Assembly (NCBI GenBank): GCA_045597205.1
Contig: JAZODT010000073.1
Span: 1 to 49,459, forward strand
Origin: UMGS755 sp045597205
GTDB lineage: Bacteria > Bacillota > Clostridia > UBA1381 > UBA9506
Reading direction: 5' to 3'
DNA length: 49,459 bases
The translations under genes were made by a program, and so were the position numbers. Shown here piece by piece: positions 31,069 through 40,093 of the stretch; the first letter of the stretch is position 1, and each line of letters opens with the position of its first letter. The notes below the pieces were generated by a model. The model was given only the letters and a program-made list of their open reading frames with translations, did not search any database and was not told the DNA's origin.

Positions 31069-31536
31069 GTGGTGAGTTTGGCGAATGTAGATTGGATTGC
31101 AATTAAAAATGAATATATAAGCACAAATGTAAGTTACAAAGAGTTATCTGATAAATATCCGGTTAGTAAAACAGCGATTGCCAACAGAGCAAAAAAAGAA
31201 AAATGGGTTGAACTTCGGGAAGAAAACTTGAACGCGACTTATACAAAAGTTGTACAAGAAACACAAGATAAAATTGTGAGTGCTGAGGTCGATCGTGTCA
31301 CAAAGTTATTGGAGCTGACAGACGATGTGCAGGAAAAGATAGCGATAGCATTAGGTCAGTTGAATATGTATATTGATTTGTCCGGCAAAGCGCAGCGATG
31401 TGACATGATTGATGTGAGCAGGCTCAAAAAACTTGTGGCAGCTCTGAAGGATGTGAAGGAAATTGTGCGGATTGATAATCAGAATGATATTGACAAGCTG
31501 GATGCGGTGCTTGCAAAAATTGAGGGCAACATATGA
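31069..31536 (+). CDS. terS: Terminase small subunit
   Basis: The 155-aa protein has an N-terminal helix-turn-helix (YKELSDKYPVSKTAIANRAKKEKW) and a helical oligomerisation part, as in PBSX-type small terminases. It recognises the packaging site and hands DNA to the large subunit. Start is GTG 31069 or 31072, both shortly after AAGGAGAGG. Its TGA overlaps the terL start (ATGA). Confidence 0.85.
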   Translation: MVSLANVDWIAIKNEYISTNVSYKELSDKYPVSKTAIANRAKKEKWVELREENLNATYTKVVQETQDKIVSAEVDRVTKLLELTDDVQEKIAIALGQLNMYIDLSGKAQRCDMIDVSRLKKLVAALKDVKEIVRIDNQNDIDKLDAVLAKIEGNI

Positions 31537-32750
31537 CGGGCTTTTCCAAAAAACAACAGGAATATTTGAATAATGCAACGCGGAGATGGAATATCAAATC
31601 CGGTGCCACGAGAAGCGGGAAAACTTATCTTGATTATTTTGTTATCCCGAAGCGCATCAGAAGAGTTAAGGACTTGGACGGCCTTGTTGTTTTGCTGGGG
31701 AATACAAAAGGGACATTGCAACGAAATATCATTGACCCTCTTCAAAAGCTCTGGGGGGAGCGCTATGTTACGGAAATCAGCTCGGATAACACGGCCTATA
31801 TGTTTGGTGAGAAGGTTTATTGCCTTGGTGCTGATAAAATAAATCAGGTAGACAAGATAAGAGGATCCTCTATCAAATACTGTTATGGAGATGAGGTCGT
31901 AACCTGGCATAAAGAAGTTTTCGATATGCTGAAATCCCGCTTGGATAAAGACTACAGTAAATTTGATGGAACGTGCAACCCTGATAATCCTCAGCATTGG
32001 TTCAAGCAGTTTCTTAATAACGAAAACGGCGTGGACCTTTATCTGCAGGAATACACCATTGATGACAATCCGTTCCTGCCACTTTCAGTGAAAGAAAACT
32101 TAAAGCGGGAATATTTCGGCACAGTTCTTTATGACCGTTATATCCTTGGGAAATGGGTTAATGCACAAGGCCTTATTTATCCGCTTTTGGCGGATAATCC
32201 TGCACGATACACAATCGGTAAATCGCAATTAGGCAATATGTATGATTACAGTATAGGTATAGATTTCGGCGGCAATAAATCAGGGCACGCTATGGTGCTG
32301 AGCTCCATAGGACGGTCAAACAACCTTTTATTCCTTAAATCCGATTATCGGAAGGCGACCGGTACCAGAGCGGAAGATGTTGTATCGTGGTGCGTTGAAC
32401 AACCGGAGAAGTATTATAAAGAATATCCGTACCTATATTCGATTTATCCCGATAGTGCTGAACAGCTTCTGATTAACTCTATTGCGGCCAGGTCTCGCTT
32501 CAATGTATATAATAGTCTTAAGAAACCCATTATTGACCGTGTTCGTTGCATGCAGACATTGTTGGCAAACGATAGAGTGAAGTTTGTTGACGGCGAATGT
32601 GATGAACTGATAAAGGCGTTTTCAGAAGCTTTGTGGGATGATAAATCGTTGGTCGATAAACGCCTGGATAATGGTACTTTTAATAACGACATTATTGACG
32701 CTGCAGAATACAGCTTTGAATATAATCTTGATAGGTTGGTGAATTTTTGA
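31533..32750 (+). CDS. terL: Terminase large subunit, PBSX type
   Basis: The 405-aa protein has the ATPase Walker A SGATRSGKTYL (about residue 25), a Walker B-like YCYGDEVVTW, and the C-terminal RNase H-like nuclease with IGIDFGGNKSGHAM, SIYPDSAEQ and NDIIDAAEYSFEY, providing the acidic residues. It pumps DNA into the prohead and cuts it. It overlaps terS and portal genes by ATGA and TGATG. Confidence 0.95.
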   Translation: MTGFSKKQQEYLNNATRRWNIKSGATRSGKTYLDYFVIPKRIRRVKDLDGLVVLLGNTKGTLQRNIIDPLQKLWGERYVTEISSDNTAYMFGEKVYCLGADKINQVDKIRGSSIKYCYGDEVVTWHKEVFDMLKSRLDKDYSKFDGTCNPDNPQHWFKQFLNNENGVDLYLQEYTIDDNPFLPLSVKENLKREYFGTVLYDRYILGKWVNAQGLIYPLLADNPARYTIGKSQLGNMYDYSIGIDFGGNKSGHAMVLSSIGRSNNLLFLKSDYRKATGTRAEDVVSWCVEQPEKYYKEYPYLYSIYPDSAEQLLINSIAARSRFNVYNSLKKPIIDRVRCMQTLLANDRVKFVDGECDELIKAFSEALWDDKSLVDKRLDNGTFNNDIIDAAEYSFEYNLDRLVNF

Positions 32751-34060
32751 TGTGGAAGAATATATGGCAATGGGTTTTAAAGCAACTCGGAATTAAAAAA
32801 TCCAAAACGACAGAAAAACAACTGGATGAAAATGTTAAAAATGCTATGGATTACTCTTCGACAGAAGGATATAATTTCAATGCTATTTTTTCAAATCGGC
32901 TGGCAAGCCTGGCCACATCCGATAGCGATTTTGTTCTGGAGAAGGATAACAAGCGCGGAGAGCTACTTTGCGACGCAGGCAATGCCGTATGGCAAAATAA
33001 AAAGAAAATCGTAGCAACTGCTTTAGGTACCGGAGGATGTCTGATCGTTCCATATGTTCAAAACGGAGCCATTCAATCCGATATGGCATCCCAGGACAGG
33101 TTTTGCATTCATGCGAAACAGGGTGAAAAGATTACCCATGCTACCGTGTTGGCGGACAGCATTGTTTTAAATCGTATCCGCTACTACCGGTTTGTGGACT
33201 ATAAGGTTGAAAACGGCACTCTTTCGATTATAAACAAAGTGGTAACCGAGAATGGTCGGCCGGCCGCGGTGGAGCAGTGGCAGGATATTCAGGATATGAC
33301 CATTGCCAATGTTGACAGGGTGCCGTTCGGCTTTATAAAATCTCCCATTGATAACCGGCGTTGTACGGATGATTATGGCGTGCCGGTTACATACGGTTGC
33401 GAAACAATTATCCGCGAAATTATCACCTGCCTTAAGCAAATTGAGGACGAATTTGATATGAAAGAGGTTCGTCTTCAGCTGGATGCACGTGCCTTTGACA
33501 GAGACAAAGACGGCAAGCCGGTTTTGAAAAGTAAGTTGTTCATGAAAGGTCACAATGTCAACAATGAAAATATGTTTAATATTTTTGACCCGGCAATTCG
33601 CGAAAGCAGTTATTATGCCCGACTGAATAATTTGTTTGAGCTATTGGAGAAAACAATTGGAACAAGCCGGGGCATTTTGACAAAGGCAGAGGCAACCTAT
33701 GAAAATCTGGAGGCCATCCGGGCGGCGAACCGTGATACCTGGTCATTGGTTTCCGATATCCGTGAGGCTATAGAAAAAGGGTTTAAGGATTTCCTGTACG
33801 CCTGTGACGTTCTGGCGAATTGTTATAATCTCACCCCGCCAGGTGATTATACCTATTCTTTCGATTGGGACTATTCCGTTATTGAGCGCACAGCAGATAC
33901 CTGGCAACAGCTTAAGGACGGTCAGTCTATCGGTATCAGGAGTAAAGCCGAGCTCCGAGCCTGGCAGACAGGCGAAAGCATAGAAGATGCGCAGAAGGCA
34001 ATTGATGAAATTGCGAAGAGAGAGCCGAACGTGCAGACGCTTATGGGAATGAGTGAGTGA
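32750..34060 (+). CDS. Portal protein, SPP1 gp6-like
   Basis: The 436-aa protein follows terL directly and shows portal features: GTGGCLIVPYV in the wing region, a VDRVPFGFIKSPIDN segment, and a C-terminal helical part with SKAELRAWQTGESIEDAQKAID. It forms the 12-fold DNA channel. The start is ATG 32750, overlapping the terL stop. Confidence 0.88.
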   Translation: MWKNIWQWVLKQLGIKKSKTTEKQLDENVKNAMDYSSTEGYNFNAIFSNRLASLATSDSDFVLEKDNKRGELLCDAGNAVWQNKKKIVATALGTGGCLIVPYVQNGAIQSDMASQDRFCIHAKQGEKITHATVLADSIVLNRIRYYRFVDYKVENGTLSIINKVVTENGRPAAVEQWQDIQDMTIANVDRVPFGFIKSPIDNRRCTDDYGVPVTYGCETIIREIITCLKQIEDEFDMKEVRLQLDARAFDRDKDGKPVLKSKLFMKGHNVNNENMFNIFDPAIRESSYYARLNNLFELLEKTIGTSRGILTKAEATYENLEAIRAANRDTWSLVSDIREAIEKGFKDFLYACDVLANCYNLTPPGDYTYSFDWDYSVIERTADTWQQLKDGQSIGIRSKAELRAWQTGESIEDAQKAIDEIAKREPNVQTLMGMSE

Positions 34061-34061
34061 C

Positions 34062-35819
34062 ATGCTTACAGAACATCAAATTAATATGTTGCCGGAACGG
34101 ATTGCACAGCGTTTACAGCGGATCAATACGGAATATTTAGAAAGCGTAGGCAGAGTTCTAAAGGAAATCGGCGAGCTTCGCCCAAGTGATGTGCATAGGC
34201 TGCAACAACTATATAACTACGGTGCTGACCTGCAGCGTATCACCTATAAGCTGGCCGAGGCGAGTAATAAAAACGTTCAGGATATTTATGACATCTTCGA
34301 TGTGGTTGCCAAAGAAAATTATAGTTATTCGCAGCCGTTCTATAAAGCGACTGGGAAGGCCTTTATTCCCTATGAGGACAACGAGGACCTGCAGCGATAT
34401 GTTCAATCCTTGGCCAAGCAGACAGCCGGTGAATATGTTAATTTAACACAGCATACGGCTTTTGCGGTGTTTGATAGTACCGGCAAGCACATTGCGCCAC
34501 TTTATGAGGCAGACAAAATTAAAGCGGCGACAACTCTTTCTGATACATATACACAGATAGTTGATTATGCAGTGACAAAAGCGCAGCTGGGAGGGGACGG
34601 ATACCAAAAGGCGGTTCAGGATGTGTGCCGCGCTATGGTGCATAGCGGGATTAAAACGGTTGATTATGCCACAGGGTATAAAAGGCGGCTAGAATCCGCC
34701 GTGAGGCAGAATGTGCTTTGGGGCATCAAACAATGCAACCAGAACACAGCAGACATGATAGGCGAGGATTTTGGGGCCGATGGCTACGAAATCAGTTATC
34801 ACTCCAACCCGAGACCGAGCCACGCGGATATGGCAGGTAAGATATATGCTATCGGCCGGGCGCGAACGGTAAACGGTATTTATTATCCGTCCTTTTCTGA
34901 TGTGGCGCATCTTTTGGAAGAATACGGTTGCCTGCACTTTAAATTTTCGGTGCTATTGGGAATTTCTGAACCGGCTTACACCAGAGAGCAGCTGGAGGAA
35001 CTAAAAGCACAGGATGGGCAGATGTTCGACTTCGAAGGTGAAACATATACAAGGCAAAAGGGGAAGGAGCTACAGGGCAGATTGGAAAGCGCCATGGTGC
35101 AGCAGAAGGAGCTTGCTACTATGGCAGAGGCAGCAGGGGATGAAGAGCTCAGGTGTGAGGCGCAGGGGAAATTAAATCTCTTATCGGGCAAATATGCCAG
35201 ACTTTCCAAGGAATCGGGTTTGCCGACTAAGACGGAGAGGATGAAGGCGGCAACAGTGAAAGGCCTTGACAAACCTGGAAATAGTGGTATAATAAAAGAA
35301 GATAAGTTAGGAACAGAATTATGGACAGAAGAAAAACGCATAAAGATTAGGCAAACCGAAAAGATTCTTTCAGGAAATAAATATGAAACAGCTGTTGTTT
35401 ATGACGAAAATGGAGATGTCGTATTCAAGAAAAAAGGGGATTCCAGTTCCGTCAAATTTACGAAAATTGAGATTAAACAAATGAAGGGTAAGGTTGTGAC
35501 GCATAACCATCCCAACGACTCTTGTTTTTCAAGTGCCGATATCGATATGCTTAGAAAAGCAAAAGTGTGTGAATTGAGAGCGGCCGCAAGTGATGGTACA
35601 TATGTCCTGCGATACAGCGGAACATGGAATAATAACTATAATTCCTTAGCGAAAATCAAGGATAGATATTATGAGATTGACGAGGAAATCTCAAAAGGAT
35701 ATGCAGAGATTGCGGCGCGGGAAGGCAAGACGATTTTTGACTACGATAGAGAAATACAAGAAAAAACTATTGCTAAATTAAGCAAAGAAATAGGCATTGT
35801 TTTCAGCAAGGAGAATTGA
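34062..35819 (+). CDS. Phage minor capsid protein fused to a JAMM-like C-terminal domain
   Basis: The 585-aa protein has an N-terminal minor-capsid domain (Phage_min_cap2/MuF-like, residues about 1-330) with LTEHQINMLPERIAQRL and the conserved ISYHSNPRPSHADMAGK segment. A helical linker (about 330-400) leads to a C-terminal module with Glu442 (YETAVVY), HNHP (His481, His483) and SxxD ending at Asp493. This order (Glu, HxHP, SxxD) is that of JAB/JAMM metalloenzymes, but the His-Asp gap is one residue shorter than in RadC. MuF proteins with toxin-like C-termini are known in temperate phages. It could be injected with DNA. Start ATG 34062; GTG 34053 is possible. Confidence 0.75.
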   Translation: MLTEHQINMLPERIAQRLQRINTEYLESVGRVLKEIGELRPSDVHRLQQLYNYGADLQRITYKLAEASNKNVQDIYDIFDVVAKENYSYSQPFYKATGKAFIPYEDNEDLQRYVQSLAKQTAGEYVNLTQHTAFAVFDSTGKHIAPLYEADKIKAATTLSDTYTQIVDYAVTKAQLGGDGYQKAVQDVCRAMVHSGIKTVDYATGYKRRLESAVRQNVLWGIKQCNQNTADMIGEDFGADGYEISYHSNPRPSHADMAGKIYAIGRARTVNGIYYPSFSDVAHLLEEYGCLHFKFSVLLGISEPAYTREQLEELKAQDGQMFDFEGETYTRQKGKELQGRLESAMVQQKELATMAEAAGDEELRCEAQGKLNLLSGKYARLSKESGLPTKTERMKAATVKGLDKPGNSGIIKEDKLGTELWTEEKRIKIRQTEKILSGNKYETAVVYDENGDVVFKKKGDSSSVKFTKIEIKQMKGKVVTHNHPNDSCFSSADIDMLRKAKVCELRAAASDGTYVLRYSGTWNNNYNSLAKIKDRYYEIDEEISKGYAEIAAREGKTIFDYDREIQEKTIAKLSKEIGIVFSKEN

Positions 35820-35820
35820 T

Positions 35821-35964
35821 ATGCGAGAAAGAGAGAATGAAATTAATATATCTGATATACCGGACAACAAAGGGATTGATGATTATCCTGATGATACTAT
35901 TTTTGTATTTGACGACAAACCAGTAAAAAGAGACCCGAATACCGGGCTAGTTATTCGAGAGTAA
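35821..35964 (+). CDS. Small acidic protein, possible partner of the JAMM-like domain
   Basis: A 47-aa acidic protein (many Asp) starting one base after the minor capsid stop, with AAGGAG 7 nt upstream. It ends before two tandem terminators. Its position directly after a toxin-like C-terminus and before transcription stops suggests an immunity or adaptor role; no homology is known to me. Confidence 0.6.
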   Translation: MRERENEINISDIPDNKGIDDYPDDTIFVFDDKPVKRDPNTGLVIRE

Positions 35965-36009
35965 TAAAAAGGGTCATTCGAGGTGGGAGAGTACGTTCCA
36001 TATAACCAA

Positions 36010-36040
36010 AAAAGGGATTGCTTCGTGCAGTCCCTTTTCT
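36010..36040 (+). terminator. Terminator 1 after the minor capsid module
   Basis: A 12-bp stem starting AAAAGGGA and closing with TCCCTTTT has a 5-nt TTCGT loop and ends in T-rich sequence. Confidence 0.8.
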
Positions 36041-36062
36041 AATATCAAATTTAATAATTAAG

Positions 36063-36091
36063 GCATTATGCGTTTGCATAGTGCTTTTTTT
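36063..36091 (+). terminator. Terminator 2 after the minor capsid module
   Basis: GCATTATGC pairs with GCATAGTGC around GTTT and is followed by seven T. Together with the first hairpin it divides the head gene operon. Confidence 0.8.
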
Positions 36092-36173
36092 ATACTCAAA
36101 ATTGGGCGGAATCCCGAAAAACTATCAATCCGGTGCGGAAAGAAACCGCGAGAACAAACTGAAAGGAGATATT

Positions 36174-36746
36174 ATGACAAGAGAGGAACTGAAAGGCATT
36201 ATTGAGGGTATTACCGATGAACAGCTCAAATCCATTCTGGATATTAACACGGCGGACATCGGCAAAGCAAAGGGCGATTTTGCCAAGATTAAGGCTGAAA
36301 ATGATGCCCTGAAGGCTAGTGAGCAGGAGCTCAAAAGCAAAATTGCCGAACTGAGTGAAAAGTCGGGCACAGCTGACGACTATAAAAAGCAGCTGGAGGA
36401 TTTAAAGGCAGAGATTTCGGCCAAAGAAGAGGCGGCGAAAGCTGCAGCTGAGGACAAGGCTCTGACCGAGGCGATTGAGGCTGTATTTGGCGATAAACAA
36501 TTCACTTCCGATTATGTTCGGCAGGGATTAATTGCTGATATGAAGACTGAGATTGCTAAGGGTGAGAACAAAGGCAAGGGCTACAGCGAAATCTTTGACG
36601 CTTTAACCAAGGACAAGGAAGGTCTGTTTGCTAATCCAAACCCGCCGGCAGATATGACGGGGCTTGGAGGTGTAGATAAACCGAGTGAACTTGAAAATTT
36701 AGACATGGCAGATTATATTGCTGCCAGACAGAAAATGAAAGGATGA
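36174..36746 (+). CDS. Capsid scaffolding protein
   Basis: The 190-aa protein starts at ATG 36174 after AAAGGAGA. It is almost entirely helical with a long Lys/Glu/Ala coiled coil (residues about 35-100), an EAIEAVFGDKQFTSDYVRQGLI segment and an acidic end. This profile and position directly before the coat gene define phage scaffolds (gp7/Gp20 type). It guides prohead assembly and leaves before packaging. The frame is open back to 36018 across a terminator, but that part is not coding in my view. Confidence 0.85.
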   Translation: MTREELKGIIEGITDEQLKSILDINTADIGKAKGDFAKIKAENDALKASEQELKSKIAELSEKSGTADDYKKQLEDLKAEISAKEEAAKAAAEDKALTEAIEAVFGDKQFTSDYVRQGLIADMKTEIAKGENKGKGYSEIFDALTKDKEGLFANPNPPADMTGLGGVDKPSELENLDMADYIAARQKMKG

Positions 36747-36752
36747 TGAATT

Positions 36753-37616
36753 ATGGCTAATACAATTTTAACACCTTCTATTATTGCAAAAGAAGCTTTG
36801 ATGGTGCTTCGAAACAACGCTGTGATGGCAAATTTGGTACATCGTGACTTCTCTGATGAGTTTGTCCCCGGTGTTGGTGATGAAATTTCAATCAGAAAGC
36901 CGGCCCAGTTTGAGGCTAAGGAGTTCAACGGAACCAGTATTGATGTTCAGGATGCAACAGAAAACAGCATTACCGTTACAATGGATAAGCACCTGGATGT
37001 ATCCTTTGCTGTTACATCCAAGCAGATGGCTATGGATATTGCAGACTTTTCTGCTCAGTTTTTAGTTCCTGCTATGCAGGCTTTTTCTGATAAGATTGAT
37101 AAGTGTATTCTTGGTCTTGCGACAGACATAACCAATCGTGTTTCAGCAACCGGTTCTGTGCAGAATGATGTTGTTGACGCGAGAGCCTTTTTCACTAAAA
37201 ATGCGGCGCCTCTTACCCAGCGTAACCTTGTTTACGGCTCCGACATGGAAACAAAGCTTTTGAAAACCGACCTCTTTACTCATGCAGATAAGGTCGGCGA
37301 TGAAGGCACGGCTCTGCGTGAAGCGTCTATTGGCAGAAAGTATGGTATGGATTTTTATGTTGACCAGAATGTGGATGGCGGAAACATTGATGGTATTGCC
37401 TTCCACAAAAATGCATTTGCTCTTGTTACCAGACCCTTGGAACAGCCGCAGGGTGCAGCAAAATCCGCCATTATGAGCTATGACGGTTTTGGCCTTCGTG
37501 TTGTATATGATTATGATATCAATACAAAGAAAGACACCATTTCCATTGATATGCTTTGCGGTTTCAAAACGTTAGATGCAAGACTTGCATCTGTCATCGA
37601 AAGTGCAGGTGTTTGA
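36753..37616 (+). CDS. Major capsid protein, P22 coat-like
   Basis: The 287-aa protein begins MANTILTPSIIAKEALMVL and contains GDEISIRKPAQFEAK and a MDKHLDVSFAVTSKQMAMDI stretch, all typical of the P22 coat (gene 5) group in Bacillota siphophages. No N-terminal maturation peptide is evident. It forms the icosahedral head around the scaffold protein. Strong spacing after the scaffold gene indicates one transcript. Confidence 0.92.
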   Translation: MANTILTPSIIAKEALMVLRNNAVMANLVHRDFSDEFVPGVGDEISIRKPAQFEAKEFNGTSIDVQDATENSITVTMDKHLDVSFAVTSKQMAMDIADFSAQFLVPAMQAFSDKIDKCILGLATDITNRVSATGSVQNDVVDARAFFTKNAAPLTQRNLVYGSDMETKLLKTDLFTHADKVGDEGTALREASIGRKYGMDFYVDQNVDGGNIDGIAFHKNAFALVTRPLEQPQGAAKSAIMSYDGFGLRVVYDYDINTKKDTISIDMLCGFKTLDARLASVIESAGV

Positions 37617-37618
37617 TT

Positions 37619-37831
37619 ATGTACAAAGTAATTAAGTATTTTGAAGACCTGCAGGATGGCGGTTATGCCTACGAAGAAGGGGATGTATTCCCTCGTGAGG
37701 GGTTAGAGGTCTCAGACGAAAGAATTAAAGAGCTTTCCGGCAAAAAAAATAAGCGGGGGACACCTTTAATTATCGAAAAGAAGGACCCGGGTACTCCTGA
37801 TGACGACAAAAAGGGAGACAGCGAAAAATAG
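37619..37831 (+). CDS. Small head protein, YqbF-like
   Basis: The 70-aa protein starts at ATG 37619 just after the coat stop. It has MYKVIKYFEDLQDGGYAY, EGDVFPREGLEVSDERIKEL and a charged tail. The pattern is common directly after coat genes in clostridial phages. Likely a head or head-tail accessory; the YqbF label is tentative. Confidence 0.65.
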   Translation: MYKVIKYFEDLQDGGYAYEEGDVFPREGLEVSDERIKELSGKKNKRGTPLIIEKKDPGTPDDDKKGDSEK

Positions 37832-37843
37832 GGAGGTGCTTTT

Positions 37844-38203
37844 ATGTACTTAACCTACGAAGAATATCAGGTTGATATGTGCGGTACACTTTCGGCTGAG
37901 GTGTTCGGCCGGTTGGAATTTAAGGCACGGAAAGCAGTGGATGCGGCTACCTTTGGCCGCATCGCTGCCGAACAACCTGTGCGTGAGTCTGTTAAGAGAC
38001 TAGCATTTGAATTGGTTCAGCTGTATGCAGACGGTGACGAAGAAACGCTTGTAACCAGCGCATCGGCGGATGGTTTCAGCGAAACTTATGCAGTGCTTTC
38101 GGAACAGGAGCTGCAGCAAAAAGCGGATGATTTGATTTCTTTGTATCTTTCCGACGAAAGAACGGCAGACGGCACTCCTCTTTTATATTTGGGGGTGAGC
38201 TGA
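37844..38203 (+). CDS. Head-tail connector protein
   Basis: The 119-aa helical protein lies after the coat gene, where the gp6/gp15-like adaptor is encoded. Features are LTYEEYQVDMCGTL at the start and an Ala-rich helix with ELVQLYADGDEE. It should attach to the portal ring. GGGAGG precedes the ATG. Confidence 0.75.
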   Translation: MYLTYEEYQVDMCGTLSAEVFGRLEFKARKAVDAATFGRIAAEQPVRESVKRLAFELVQLYADGDEETLVTSASADGFSETYAVLSEQELQQKADDLISLYLSDERTADGTPLLYLGVS

Positions 38204-38204
38204 T

Positions 38205-38585
38205 ATGCCCCGGTGGTGGAAAGATATAATAACGGTTTATCATCAATCGTCTAAAATCGAAAACGGAAAACGGATTCACAGCTGGTCAAGCATCACGCTG
38301 ACAGATTGTTTTTTCGGTACGCAGGACGCGCAGGACTTAAATGGCAACACCTTGTCCATGGCAAGCAGTTATGTGGTCAGAATCCCATTTAAGGGGCAGA
38401 GGTTGGATATTGCCCCCGGGGATATTATCGTGCGTGGGCGTGTACACGACATAATTGCTGATGAACAGGGGAAACGTGTGACGGATTTGCTACAGAAGTA
38501 TCAGCCGGATTGTTTTACTGTTCGAACTGTTTCGGATAACACCAAAATCAAGCGCCTGGCACACTATAAGCTGACAGGGGTGTGA
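38205..38585 (+). CDS. Head closure/adaptor protein (DUF6751-like)
   Basis: The 126-aa beta-rich protein has MPRWWKDIITVYHQ and DIAPGDIIVRGRVHDII segments matching the small head-closure proteins (DUF6751 group) of clostridial phages. It should plug the portal channel after packaging. It follows the connector gene by one base. Confidence 0.75.
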   Translation: MPRWWKDIITVYHQSSKIENGKRIHSWSSITLTDCFFGTQDAQDLNGNTLSMASSYVVRIPFKGQRLDIAPGDIIVRGRVHDIIADEQGKRVTDLLQKYQPDCFTVRTVSDNTKIKRLAHYKLTGV

Positions 38586-38589
38586 GGCC

Positions 38590-39027
38590 ATGGCGTTCAG
38601 GGCGACAGTTCAAAACAATATCGATATACCCAAGCATATTAAAGACGTGAAGGATCCGGATTTTTGGAAATTTGGCGCTAATGAGTGGTGGAAGGACATC
38701 ACACCGTATGCGCCTATGGAGAGCGGGACCATGTCCGAGAGCGTCAAGATAAAGGGCGAAAGCGGTAATGGTTCTATCGAGTACATTGCGCCGCAAGCTC
38801 ATTATCTTTACAAAGGTGAGCTGATGGTTGACCCGGACACAGGCAGTTCTTATGCAAAAGCCGGTTCCAAAAAGATATATGCCGGCAAACCATTAAAAAT
38901 CAGCAAGTCAAAGCATCCTCTGGCGTCTAAAGAGTGGGATAAGGCTGCAGAGCCTACCCAAAAGCCGAAGCTGATTCGTGCGATGCAGAGGTATATTGAT
39001 AGCGGGAGGTTAAAACTGAATGAGTAA
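38590..39027 (+). CDS. Minor capsid/tail completion protein (gp10-like)
   Basis: The 145-aa protein with ANEWWKDITPYAPMESGTMSES and IEYIAPQAHYLYKG fits the Minor_capsid_2/HK97 gp10-like tail-completion group. It joins the tail tube to the head. It overlaps the next gene by 8 nt. Confidence 0.8.
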   Translation: MAFRATVQNNIDIPKHIKDVKDPDFWKFGANEWWKDITPYAPMESGTMSESVKIKGESGNGSIEYIAPQAHYLYKGELMVDPDTGSSYAKAGSKKIYAGKPLKISKSKHPLASKEWDKAAEPTQKPKLIRAMQRYIDSGRLKLNE

Positions 39028-39457
39028 ATTTCAAGCGGTGTTGGATTTTATCAGTTGTTGTCCGTTGGTTGGACGTGATATGTATTTTAATTTTGTTGAT
39101 GAAACAAACGCAGGGAGCAATACATCACTTCTGACGGATGGTTATGGCGCTTTGGTCAAGACCTATGTTGACGGCGAAAAGCTGAAAAAATTCCAGTGTG
39201 TGATACGGCAGAACAAGCCTTTGTCCCGGTATTCCAATACAAGCGAAAACACAGAACAGATGCAAATTGTTCAGGAGTTTTTGGATTGGGTTAACGAGCA
39301 GGGGCAGCAGGGAAATTTCCCTGATTTTGGTGCAAAATGTACCGTACAAAGCTTAGGAACGCCTGAGGGTGTGGAATATCCCATGCTGGCAGGCTATGAC
39401 GAGGGGACGGCTCTTTATTCCTTCCCCTTTGAAATTTTATATACAGAAAGGATGTAA
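39020..39457 (+). CDS. Tail terminator protein (Minor_capsid_3-like)
   Basis: The 145-aa protein has the Minor_capsid_3/tail terminator profile: a helical start, YFNFVDETNAGSNTSLLT, and C-terminal SFPFEILYTERM. It caps the tail tube at the set length. It lies directly before the tube gene. Confidence 0.78.
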   Translation: MSKFQAVLDFISCCPLVGRDMYFNFVDETNAGSNTSLLTDGYGALVKTYVDGEKLKKFQCVIRQNKPLSRYSNTSENTEQMQIVQEFLDWVNEQGQQGNFPDFGAKCTVQSLGTPEGVEYPMLAGYDEGTALYSFPFEILYTERM

Positions 39458-39462
39458 GATTT

Positions 39463-40026
39463 ATGAACAACATTGTTAAACGAAGTGACGTTGTAGCGTT
39501 TTACGGCGTGCCCGGTGAACAGGGCGTTACTTACCACAGAATGAGAGGCTTTACCGAATTCAGCCTTTCAAAAAATCCAAAGGAGTATTCCAGGCAGTAT
39601 GTAGACGAAGCCTTTGAGCGGTCTGATGTAGTGGGCTACAGCCCGTCTATTTCTTACGGCTTCGACCTGTTACGCGGCAATGCTGTGCATCAGGATATTG
39701 TGGAGATTACCGACCAGGAAAAAACCGGCGCTGATACGGTGAGAGAAATCGTCATTGTGGACCTTTCTACCAACGAGGCTAAAAAGCGCAGTTTTACCAT
39801 TATTCCGGATTCTGAGGGTGATTCTTTAGATGCATATACCTACAGCGGCAGCTTAAAGGCCTCTGGCGTTGTTGCCTTTGGTACGGCAACCTATGACGAA
39901 GAGGCTGAAACCATTACCTTCTCAGAGGGCGCTTCCTGAAAGGAAGACAGCGGCGCTGAACCGGCTTTGATTGATGAAGGGCCGGAAGGCGAACCTGCTG
40001 ACAGCGAGGAAGAAACCGAAGAGTAA
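39463..40026 (+). CDS. Major tail tube protein with in-frame TGA and C-terminal extension
   Basis: The first 158 codons (to TGA 39937) encode a complete tail tube protein (DVVAFYGVPGEQGVTYHRM at the start, then a GRVDE-like beta core). After TGA the same frame continues for 28 acidic codons (KEDSGAEPALIDEGP onward) to TAA 40024. Either a nonsense change removed a short tail, or a fraction of ribosomes read through. TGA is used as a normal stop elsewhere in the phage. The hairpin at 40032 follows the TAA, not the TGA. Confidence 0.85.
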
Positions 40027-40031
40027 CAAAA

Positions 40032-40074
40032 CAGCACCCGCGGGGCCGACGTTTTGCGGGTGCTGCTTATTTAT
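40032..40074 (+). terminator. Hairpin after the tail tube gene
   Basis: CAGCACCCGC pairs with GCGGGTGCTG around a 14-nt loop; TTATTTATC follows. A partial terminator here would set tube protein above the tail genes downstream. Confidence 0.65.
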
Positions 40075-40093
40075 CATTTAGGAGGGTGCATAT

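Noticed and set aside
36018..36173. N-terminal extension of the scaffold protein
   Set aside because: The extension would run across a terminator hairpin and T run; the RBS AAAGGAGA clearly serves ATG 36174.
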